From Candidatus Parcubacteria bacterium (GTDB taxonomy: Bacteria > Patescibacteriota > Saccharimonadia > Saccharimonadales > Saccharimonadaceae), in contig JAEWBQ010000011.1 in assembly GCA_023391075.1 (NCBI GenBank), positions 1 to 8,001 of the forward strand: DNA of 8,001 bases. The letters are read 5' to 3'. This document shows positions 1-5,509 of this stretch, one piece after another; within the stretch, counting starts at the first letter, position 1; the number at the start of each line of letters is the position of its first letter. The translations under genes and the position numbers were made by a program. The notes beneath the pieces are model-generated. The model worked only from the letters and a program-made list of their open reading frames with translations. It made no database searches and was not told where the DNA came from.

Positions 1-638
1 ATCTTCATACGGATCTGGTTGATGAACACGACAGTTGCCTTGCTCTTGTTGATAATACCAGTCAGCTTACGAAGCGCCTGACTCATCAAACGAGCCTGCA
101 GACCCATGTGGCTGTCGCCCATGTCGCCGTCAATTTCAGCTTGCGGTACGAGGGCTGCGACGGAGTCGACAACAATCAAGTCGACCGCGTTCGAGCGAAC
201 CAATGTCTCGGCGATTTCGAGTGCCTGCTCACCGTTATCTGGCTGGCTGACGAGCAGATTCTCGACGTCCACGCCGAGGCGCTTAGCATAGGCTGGGTCG
301 AGGGCGTGCTCGGCATCGATGAATGCCGCGGTGCCACCGTTTTTCTGTACTTCAGCGATCGCATGCAGGGTCAGCGTGGTCTTACCTGAGCTTTCTGGGC
401 CATAAATCTCAATGATACGGCCCTTTGGATAGCCGCCACCGAGCGCCAGGTCAAGGCTGAGCGCGCCGGAGCTGATCAGCTCGACATCTACTTTGTGAGC
501 ATCGCCCAGTTTCATGATTGAACCATCACCAAACTGTTTGGTGATTTGGTCCATCGCTAGACCAAGTGCCTTTAGTTTGGCATCGTTAGTCGTCGCCTTT
601 TCTGTCGTTTCTGCCGTGTCAGCTGTTTTCTTCGCCAT
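1..638 (-). CDS. recA: RecA recombinase, 3' end cut by the window edge
   Basis: The first 212 codons of RecA are visible. RecA is the ATP-dependent strand-exchange protein that forms filaments on single-stranded DNA and drives homologous recombination and repair. Visible motifs are Walker A GPESSGKT (residues 80-87), the catalytic Glu in FIDAEHALDP (E110, equal to E. coli E96), the Walker B Asp in LIVVDS (D158), loop L1 around GDMGDSHMG (171-179), and the switch Gln in FINQIRMK (Q208, equal to E. coli Q194). Loop L2 and the C-terminal domain lie beyond position 1. The N-terminus carries about 14 more residues than E. coli RecA, rich in Lys and Thr. The ATG at 638 is supported by a GAGGGAG ribosome site and a consensus-like promoter further upstream. 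It is transcribed divergently from the pilin-like gene. Identity is certain; the ending is unseen. Confidence 0.98.
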   Translation of the reverse strand, partial: MAKKTADTAETTEKATTNDAKLKALGLAMDQITKQFGDGSIMKLGDAHKVDVELISSGALSLDLALGGGYPKGRIIEIYGPESSGKTTLTLHAIAEVQKNGGTAAFIDAEHALDPAYAKRLGVDVENLLVSQPDNGEQALEIAETLVRSNAVDLIVVDSVAALVPQAEIDGDMGDSHMGLQARLMSQALRKLTGIINKSKATVVFINQIRMK

Positions 639-642
639 GACG

Positions 643-649
643 CTCCCTC
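643..649 (-). promoter_or_regulatory. recA Shine-Dalgarno site
   Basis: On the minus strand GAGGGAG lies just upstream of the recA ATG, with about 7 nt between the GAGG core and the start codon. It is the only clear Shine-Dalgarno sequence at a gene start in this window, and it fixes the recA start at 638. Confidence 0.75.
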
Positions 650-666
650 GCTTAATTCTATTATCT

Positions 667-695
667 ATTATACGATTGAAAGCTGTTTTTGACCA
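667..695 (-). promoter_or_regulatory. recA promoter (-10 TATAAT, -35 TGGTCA)
   Basis: On the minus strand a perfect TATAAT (667-672) follows a 17-bp spacer after TGGTCA (690-695), which matches 4 of 6 bases of the TTGACA consensus. Transcription would begin near 660 and give a leader of about 22 nt containing the Shine-Dalgarno site. I looked for LexA-type operators of the CTGT-N8-ACAG and GAAC-N4-GTTC forms here and saw none, so SOS control is not supported by sequence. The remaining upstream DNA contains a small perfect hairpin, CAAGC-TTTT-GCTTG (736-749), of unknown role. Confidence 0.7.
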
Positions 696-763
696 TAACC
701 ACCGTACGCATGCTGAGAATTGTCGGAAAGCCGTACAAGCTTTTGCTTGCTGTGGCACACCGG

Positions 764-772
764 TGGTATACT
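764..772 (+). promoter_or_regulatory. extended -10 promoter of the pilin-like gene
   Basis: TGG followed by TATACT is an extended -10 element. A weak TTGCTT (743-748) stands 18 bp upstream and overlaps the small hairpin at 736-749. The expected transcription start is at about 779-780, which coincides with the ATG at 780 and suggests a leaderless mRNA. Confidence 0.55.
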
Positions 773-779
773 AATGGCA

Positions 780-1175
780 ATGAAACGTACAGCCGGCTTT
801 ACCGTTATTGAGATCATTGTCGCTATCCTGTTCCTGGCAAGCGCAACGGTTATTTTATTTACCCAGCGTCAGAATCTCCTCGCCACCCAGGGCGACGCGA
901 CCCGTAAGACGGCGATTAACGCCATGTACTACAGCCTCGAGGAAGTCTATTACAAAGCCCATAACGCCTACCCGAGCAAGATTGATAGTGCGACGCTTCC
1001 AAGTGTCGACCCGGCACTCTTTACCGACCCGCACGGCAATGCCCTCGGCAGCAGCAACAGCAGCTACCGCTACGAGCCAACCAACTGCACGACGGATGGC
1101 ACCTGCAAGTCCTACACGCTCAGGGCCCTGATGGAAAAAGAAGCCGATTACGTTAAAACAAGCCGTCACCAATAG
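780..1175 (+). CDS. Type IV pilin/pseudopilin-like protein
   Basis: The predicted protein has 131 residues. It opens with a class III (prepilin) signal, MKRTAG followed by FTVIE. Prepilin peptidase would cut after G6, leaving Phe as residue 1 and the conserved Glu as residue 5 of the mature protein. The hydrophobic stretch at about 7-27 would be both membrane anchor and pilus-core helix, followed by an amphipathic helix (about 30-62). C103 and C109 near the C-terminus could form the disulfide loop seen in many pilins. The globular part is small, so a minor pilin or pseudopilin is as likely as a major subunit. No pilus assembly genes lie in the window, so it is an orphan here. An ATG at 774 in the same frame has GGTGG 7 nt upstream, but it lies only 2 nt past the -10 box, so I prefer 780. 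The gene ends in a hairpin shared with its convergent neighbour. Confidence 0.85.
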   Translation: MKRTAGFTVIEIIVAILFLASATVILFTQRQNLLATQGDATRKTAINAMYYSLEEVYYKAHNAYPSKIDSATLPSVDPALFTDPHGNALGSSNSSYRYEPTNCTTDGTCKSYTLRALMEKEADYVKTSRHQ

Positions 1176-1181
1176 GTGACG
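1153..1181 (-). terminator. Hairpin terminator at the pilin / PH-protein junction
   Basis: CGTCACC (1164-1170) and GGTGACG (1175-1181) form a perfect 7-bp stem with a 4-nt loop. Read on the minus strand, the stem is followed after two bases by TTGTTTT, as expected for an intrinsic terminator ending the PH-domain gene. Read on the plus strand there is no T tract, so its use for the pilin-like gene is less certain. The loop and first stem base contain the stop codon of the pilin-like gene (1173-1175). Confidence 0.55.
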
Positions 1182-1193
1182 ACTTGCGTATCG

Positions 1194-1925
1194 CTAATAC
1201 TCAGCGAGCCGTCGACCGTTTTTGAATGACTCGACCGCGTTATTGATCGTGGCGACCTGTTGCTTGGGGTGAGCCACGTAACTGAACCGATAGGTCGTCT
1301 CATCACCGACAGTCGCCAGACGGATTGATCCGTAGTTAAATATCATCTGCAATATACCTGTCTGATCAAAACTGACATCTTCGATACTGCCGAGGCTCGT
1401 CGTCTGTTCGTTATGCGCGAACAGCCCGAATTGCTGCTCCTGGATGACCGACTCGTTAGTGACAATCAACTGGTTCGCCCGAAACACCCATACGGCAATC
1501 GCGCCACCCGCCAAGATAATAGCCGCGACCAGCAGGCCTCCAATCCAAAACGGTGCGTAGTCAACCGTAGTCGTCACGGTCGGTACCAGTGCGACAAGCG
1601 CCGGCAAGTTAAACAGTAGTGAAAAAATAATCATAACGAGCAGTGCAGTGATAATAATCGGCAGTGCGATACCGATAGAATGACGCGGCACATCTGCCAC
1701 GATATACTCTGACTCACTTAAATTAAGGCCTGGGTAGCTCGCCACCGATTCGTCGTGTCGCGCTTTGAGTTCGGGCGAAAGCTGCTGCGGGACGGGTTCT
1801 GCACTGCGGCTGACGTGCACGACTGAGGGCTGCGGGGTGACCGGCGCCGCATAGAGTGGCCGCCCGTTTGCATCATAGGCGACAGGCTGCTGGAAATCAG
1901 TAGAGGATGGTTGCTCGGAATTCAT
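1194..1925 (-). CDS. Membrane-anchored bacterial PH-domain protein
   Basis: The predicted protein has 243 residues. Residues 1-75 are polar, rich in Pro, Gln and Ser, and probably disordered. Two hydrophobic segments follow (about 84-114 and 126-149). After them comes a beta-rich domain of about 80 residues, starting NQLIVTNESVIQEQQFGLF and containing a SLGSIEDVSF strand-turn and a FNYGSIRLAT strand. This order, two TM helices followed by a pattern like NxLIVTNxxV...IxDV...Q...I.NYGxIRL, is typical of the bacterial PH-like family (bPH_2/DUF304, YdbS-like). The molecular function of that family is largely unknown, and I do not assign one. The gene follows ruvB on the same strand. Its -10 box contains the ruvB stop codon, so it can be transcribed both by read-through from ruvB and from its own start. 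The ATG at 1925 is the seventh base past the -10 box, which supports a leaderless start. Confidence 0.8.
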   Translation of the reverse strand: MNSEQPSSTDFQQPVAYDANGRPLYAAPVTPQPSVVHVSRSAEPVPQQLSPELKARHDESVASYPGLNLSESEYIVADVPRHSIGIALPIIITALLVMIIFSLLFNLPALVALVPTVTTTVDYAPFWIGGLLVAAIILAGGAIAVWVFRANQLIVTNESVIQEQQFGLFAHNEQTTSLGSIEDVSFDQTGILQMIFNYGSIRLATVGDETTYRFSYVAHPKQQVATINNAVESFKNGRRLAEY

Positions 1926-1931
1926 AGACCT

Positions 1932-1940
1932 ATTATACCA
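1932..1940 (-). promoter_or_regulatory. Extended -10 promoter of the PH-protein gene, inside the end of ruvB
   Basis: On the minus strand TGG plus a perfect TATAAT is followed by AGGTCT and then the ATG. The A of ATG is the seventh base past the -10 box, the usual transcription start position. No good -35 is seen, which is common for extended -10 promoters. The last ruvB codons, TTG GTA TAA, spell out this element. Confidence 0.6.
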
Positions 1941-2958
1941 ACTTCTCCGTCCCCGGATGGATGCGGCCCAAGTGCTGATATCCGCGCGCTGTCACGCGGC
2001 GGCCTCGTGGCGTCCGCTCAATGAATCCAATCTGTAATAAGTATGGCTCATAAAAGTCTTCGATGGTCGTCGCCTCGTCACCCGTAAGCGCAGCGATGGT
2101 GTTGAGTCCCACCGGATTCTCACCGTACGTGTCAATCATGCTCGTCAACATATGGCGATCGGCTGGATCAAGCCCCATTTCGTCGATCTCGAGCAGGTCG
2201 AGCGCCTGACGCGTGATTACCGTATCGATAATGCCATCACCATTTACGTCAGCATAGTCGCGCACGCGCTTGAGAAGACGGTTGGCAATACGTGGCGTCA
2301 GGCGAGCACGGGTAGACAACAGCGCCGCTGACTCCGGATGAATGCGGCTTTCGAGGATGTTGGCGGCACGAGTGATGATTTGGCTGATTTCGTCATGCGT
2401 ATAGAACTCCAGACGATGAATGTGGCCGAACCGATCTCGCAGTGGTGCGGCCAGGCTGCCGGTCCGTGTCGTTGCACCGATGACCGTAAACTTCGGCAAG
2501 TCCAGGCGCACGCTCCGAGCCGCCGGTCCTTTGCCGATGACGATATCGAGCTTGAAGTCTTCCATGGCGCTATAGAGCACTTCTTCGACAGCGCGGCTCA
2601 GGCGGTGGATTTCGTCGATAAAGAGAATGTCACCGTCCTGCAAATTCGTCAAAATACTCGCAAGATCACCCGCCCGCTCAATCGCTGGCCCGGCGGTAAC
2701 GCGAATATTCGTGCCCATTTCGTTAGCAATCACCGATGCCATCGTCGTCTTGCCGAGGCCCGGAGGGCCATAGAGCAACACGTGGTCAATTGGATCGCCG
2801 CGCTTCTTGGCCGCTTCGATCGCAAGCCCCAGATTTTTCTTCAGTCGTTCCTGCCCGACATAATCAGCGAATCGCTGCGGACGTAACGTCACCTCAATCT
2901 GTTGCTCATCGACGTCTTCATCGTGCAGCTTCGTGTCAATAATTCGCTCAATAGCCAT
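1933..2958 (-). CDS. ruvB: Holliday junction branch migration ATPase RuvB
   Basis: RuvB is the AAA+ motor that forms hexameric rings on either side of a RuvA-bound Holliday junction and drives branch migration. From the ATG at 2958 the protein has 341 residues, normal for the family. Numbered from there, motifs are Walker A GPPGLGKT (64-71), Walker B FIDEIH (113-118), sensor 1 GATTR (161-165), the LRDRFG segment with the arginine finger (about 173-178), sensor 2 in TPRIANRL (221-228), and a winged-helix C-terminus with TIEDFYEPYLLQIGF and RTPRGR. The usual RGTPRIANRL reads RLTPRIANRL here, a mild deviation. Another ATG at 2964 would add two residues, but it is only 4 nt past the -10 box and probably not transcribed. 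ruvA is not adjacent: kup lies between them on the other strand. Confidence 0.97.
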   Translation of the reverse strand: MAIERIIDTKLHDEDVDEQQIEVTLRPQRFADYVGQERLKKNLGLAIEAAKKRGDPIDHVLLYGPPGLGKTTMASVIANEMGTNIRVTAGPAIERAGDLASILTNLQDGDILFIDEIHRLSRAVEEVLYSAMEDFKLDIVIGKGPAARSVRLDLPKFTVIGATTRTGSLAAPLRDRFGHIHRLEFYTHDEISQIITRAANILESRIHPESAALLSTRARLTPRIANRLLKRVRDYADVNGDGIIDTVITRQALDLLEIDEMGLDPADRHMLTSMIDTYGENPVGLNTIAALTGDEATTIEDFYEPYLLQIGFIERTPRGRRVTARGYQHLGRIHPGTEKLV

Positions 2959-2967
2959 ATGCATCTT

Positions 2968-2976
2968 ATTATACCA
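2968..2976 (-). promoter_or_regulatory. Extended -10 promoter of ruvB
   Basis: On the minus strand TGG plus a perfect TATAAT precedes AAG and two closely spaced ATG codons (at 2964 and 2958). Transcription is expected at about 2962-2958, which excludes the first ATG and gives a leader of zero to a few nucleotides for the second. No strong -35 is visible. It lies in the 58-64 bp gap shared with the divergent kup gene. Confidence 0.55.
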
Positions 2977-3001
2977 GGCAGTGGAAAAGTTTTAAAAAAC
3001 A

Positions 3002-3017
3002 TGGCACTATAGAAGAG
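3002..3017 (+). promoter_or_regulatory. Possible kup start signals (weak)
   Basis: TGG followed by CACTAT (3002-3010) resembles a degenerate extended -10 box, with TGGAAA (2982-2987) 17 bp upstream matching 4 of 6 bases of the -35 consensus. TATAGA (3008-3013) is an alternative -10. GAAGAG (3012-3017) could instead be a weak ribosome site 5 nt before the kup ATG. The two readings compete because they overlap, and neither is strong. Confidence 0.25.
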
Positions 3018-3022
3018 AAATC

Positions 3023-4906
3023 ATGAAAAAACAAACACCGTCAGTTCTTGTCATGCTCGCCGCGCTGGGTGTCGTCTTCGGCGACATCGGCACGAGTCCG
3101 CTCTATGCACTCCAAGCAGCCTTTGGACTGTCGGGACTCGATCTGACGCCCGGCGCCATCTATGGGGTGATTTCGCTCATCCTCTGGTCAATCACCCTGG
3201 TCGTCACAGTCAAATACGTCCTGCTCATGACCCGCGCCGACAACCGCGGGGAAGGCGGCATCATGGCGCTCATCGCCAAGGTGCGGAGCTTGCCCGTCCA
3301 TCACCCATGGCGCACGCTGCTGGTACTCCTTGGTATCGTCGGCGTATCGCTTTTTTACGGCGACAGCGTCATTACGCCCGCCATCTCGGTCCTCTCTGCC
3401 GTCGAAGGCACGAAGCTGTTTGCCCCAAGTCTCACGCCCTACATCGTCCCCTTGGCGCTGCTTATCCTCCTTGGCCTCTTTCTGTTGCAGACGCGTGGTA
3501 CGGGTACGACCGGACGAATCTTCGGACCGATCATGGCACTCTGGTTCATTGCTTCAGCCCTGGGCGGCCTCCATCAAATCATCCGTCACCCCGAAGCACT
3601 ACAGGCGCTGCTGCCGACAACCGCTCTGCAATTTGCCCAGGTTCATCCACTGGGCGCGTTTATCGCTATGGGTGCCGTCATACTTGCTGTCACTGGGGCC
3701 GAGGCACTCTACGCCGACATGGGGCATTTCGGCAGGCGCCCGATTTCCCTCGCCTGGCTACTGCTCGTTTTTCCCGCCCTGGTGTTCATCTATCTCGGCC
3801 AAGGCGCGCTCGTCACCCACAACCCCCAGGCGATCACGAGTGCATACTTTCTGATGTTCCCTGACTGGCTGCAACTACCCATGACGATTCTTGCCACACT
3901 TGCCACCGTTATCGCGTCCCAGGCTGTCATCGCTGGAGCGTTTTCGATCACTCGTCAGGCTATTCACCTTGGCCTCCTGCCCCGTATGACCATCATCCAT
4001 ACCTCGAGCGAAGAAGCGGGGCAGGTGTTTCTGCCGTTCCTTAACTGGCTGATCGCCGCGCTCGTCGCCTTAATTGTCATCGGTTTTCGCAGCTCGGAGC
4101 ATCTGTCGTCTGCTTTTGGCTTTGCCATCAGCGGCGTACTGGCCATCGACACTGTCCTATTTCTGGTCGTCGTCCGCCACGCCTGGCGGCAGTCATGGCT
4201 CATCGTCCTGTTACTTGCGGTACTACTTGTGCCGCTTGATATCGTTTTCGTGACATCCTCGAGCTTTAAGTTCCTGCACGGCGCCTGGCTGCCGCTCCTG
4301 CTCTGCTCGATTAGCCTCGCAATCATTACCACCTGGCATGCCGGCCACAAAATTATCATGCGCGAACGAGAAACCGCCGAAGGAACTCTCGATGACTTCG
4401 CTACTTCCCTTGCCGTGACGCCAGATACCGTACGCGTGCCCGGCAGTGCCGTCTACCTCGGCAGTCACACCCAGCATGCCCCGCTTGCCCTGCACGCATC
4501 CGTGAATCAGCTGCACGAGCTCCATGAGCACGTCATCGTTGTTACCGTCACCACTCTCGACACGCCGCACGTGCCAGTGGCTCAGCGGGCGTCTTTTGAC
4601 AATCCGGCAGCGCGACGCGACGGCATTACCCACGCGACCTTACAGTTCGGATTTAAGGACACGCATAACATCCCGGCAGCACTCGCACACCTTCGCCTAC
4701 CTGCCGAAGAAGCTGGGTTCTCGGCGAGTGAAGCAATTTACTTCGTCTCCGAAACCAAGCCGATCATCACGCACCGCGCGCACCGTCTGGCTCTCTGGCG
4801 TAAATATCTTTACGCCTCGCTTTCGCGTAACAGCGCCAATCCAAGCGACTACTATCACCTGCCGCCAGAGCGCACAATCACGATGACGGCGCAGCTGCCG
4901 CTCTAG
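3023..4906 (+). CDS. kup: Kup/HAK/KT-family potassium uptake transporter
   Basis: The predicted protein has 627 residues, close to E. coli Kup (622). Members of this family are secondary K+ importers, generally K+/H+ symporters, in the cytoplasmic membrane. Family hallmarks are GDIGTSPLYAL (20-30) in the first TM helix, DNRGEGGIMAL (73-83), YGDSVITPAISVLSAVEG (112-129), and TGAEALYADMGHFG (about 224-237). About 12 hydrophobic segments fill roughly residues 8-445, followed by a soluble cytoplasmic C-terminal region of about 180 residues that starts near the MRERETAEGTLDDF stretch. The gene diverges from ruvB and ends tail-to-tail with ruvA, their TAG stops overlapping in CTAG. Its position between ruvA and ruvB on the opposite strand suggests a past insertion. 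No truncation or frameshift is seen. Base composition and codon use look like the neighbours, so recent transfer is not evident. Confidence 0.96.
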   Translation: MKKQTPSVLVMLAALGVVFGDIGTSPLYALQAAFGLSGLDLTPGAIYGVISLILWSITLVVTVKYVLLMTRADNRGEGGIMALIAKVRSLPVHHPWRTLLVLLGIVGVSLFYGDSVITPAISVLSAVEGTKLFAPSLTPYIVPLALLILLGLFLLQTRGTGTTGRIFGPIMALWFIASALGGLHQIIRHPEALQALLPTTALQFAQVHPLGAFIAMGAVILAVTGAEALYADMGHFGRRPISLAWLLLVFPALVFIYLGQGALVTHNPQAITSAYFLMFPDWLQLPMTILATLATVIASQAVIAGAFSITRQAIHLGLLPRMTIIHTSSEEAGQVFLPFLNWLIAALVALIVIGFRSSEHLSSAFGFAISGVLAIDTVLFLVVVRHAWRQSWLIVLLLAVLLVPLDIVFVTSSSFKFLHGAWLPLLLCSISLAIITTWHAGHKIIMRERETAEGTLDDFATSLAVTPDTVRVPGSAVYLGSHTQHAPLALHASVNQLHELHEHVIVVTVTTLDTPHVPVAQRASFDNPAARRDGITHATLQFGFKDTHNIPAALAHLRLPAEEAGFSASEAIYFVSETKPIITHRAHRLALWRKYLYASLSRNSANPSDYYHLPPERTITMTAQLPL

Positions 4907-5475
4907 CCCTTCAGTGCCAACGTCACACGCTGAGCCGTCGGCAGGTCCGTCGGTACATGTTCGAGTGCAACCGTGGCGTCACTGAGGCTATAGCCAAGCG
5001 CCATCAGCGCCTCAAGAGCTTCGTCACTCTGTGAAACACGGGTCACGCCGACCTGTGTATTGCTATAGTGGAGCGGCATACCAACTTTATCTGAGAGATC
5101 GACGACGACACGTTCGGCCGTCTTCTTGCCGACGCCGCTGGCTTTGGTGATGAAACCGGCATCGCTGTTGGCGATGGCGTTACGGACCGTTTCGCTGTCA
5201 CCCAGGCTCAAAATTGCGAGGCCTGCCTTTGGGCCGACACCCTGGACGGTGATCAGCAGCTCAAACAGTTTTTTGGCAGCAAGACTCGAAAAGCCGAACA
5301 GCTCCTGCGACTGCTCGCGGATATGATGATAGGTGAACAGCTTAATCGGTTCGTTCAGCAGCGCGGCGTCATAGTCAAGCGCGGCCACAGCCACTTCGTA
5401 GCCGACGCCGTGGACATCGACAATCAATGAAGAGTTGAATTTTTCGGCGACAACGCCAGAGACATGTGCAATCAT
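4903..5475 (-). CDS. ruvA: Holliday junction DNA helicase subunit RuvA
   Basis: RuvA forms tetramers that clamp four-way DNA junctions and recruit the RuvB motor. The protein has 190 residues, typical length. Domain I, an OB fold, covers about 1-62, including VDVHGVGYEV (19-28) and REQSQELFGF (53-62). Domain II carries two helix-hairpin-helix motifs, VQGVGPKAGLAILS (77-90) and ASGVGKKTAERVVVDL (112-127). Domain III, the RuvB-contacting three-helix bundle, is about 148-190 (DEALEALMALGYS...). The acidic pin that parts the strands at the crossover in E. coli (E55, D56) reads E54-Q55 here, so one of the two acids is replaced. The stop codon overlaps the kup stop. The gene lies 34 bp downstream of the PBP gene on the same strand, so co-transcription is possible in addition to its own -10 box. 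Confidence 0.96.
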   Translation of the reverse strand: MIAHVSGVVAEKFNSSLIVDVHGVGYEVAVAALDYDAALLNEPIKLFTYHHIREQSQELFGFSSLAAKKLFELLITVQGVGPKAGLAILSLGDSETVRNAIANSDAGFITKASGVGKKTAERVVVDLSDKVGMPLHYSNTQVGVTRVSQSDEALEALMALGYSLSDATVALEHVPTDLPTAQRVTLALKG

Positions 5476-5482
5476 ATCTCTG

Positions 5483-5491
5483 ATTATGACA
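5483..5491 (-). promoter_or_regulatory. Extended -10 promoter of ruvA
   Basis: On the minus strand TGT plus CATAAT (5 of 6 consensus bases, with a TGn extension) ends 7 nt before the ruvA ATG, so transcription would start at or one base before the start codon. It lies in the 34-bp gap after the PBP stop codon. No Shine-Dalgarno sequence is present at a workable distance, which agrees with leaderless translation. Confidence 0.5.
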
Positions 5492-5509
5492 CACTGCCGT
5501 CTATTTTGC

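Noticed and set aside
639..735. LexA/SOS operator in the recA upstream region
   Set aside because: Neither the E. coli nor the Gram-positive operator pattern is present; only a standard promoter is seen.
720..779. Longer N-terminus for the pilin-like protein starting at TTG 720 or ATG 774
   Set aside because: The pilin signal should be short and basic (MKRTAG), the upstream residues are not conserved-looking, and both starts lie before the predicted transcription start.
2338..2886. A 182-codon open frame on the plus strand opposite ruvB
   Set aside because: It lies entirely antisense to a well-conserved ruvB, has no start signals, and its translation shows no recognisable fold or motif.
3307..3864. 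Alternative-frame open readings inside kup and beside it
   Set aside because: They overlap the transmembrane part of a full-length kup and read as Arg/Pro/Ser-rich shadows of C-rich codons.
4884..4900. Palindromic GCAGCTGC with flanking CGGC/GCCG near the end of kup, as a terminator
   Set aside because: There is no T tract on either strand and it lies within the last kup codons, so it is not a convincing intrinsic terminator.
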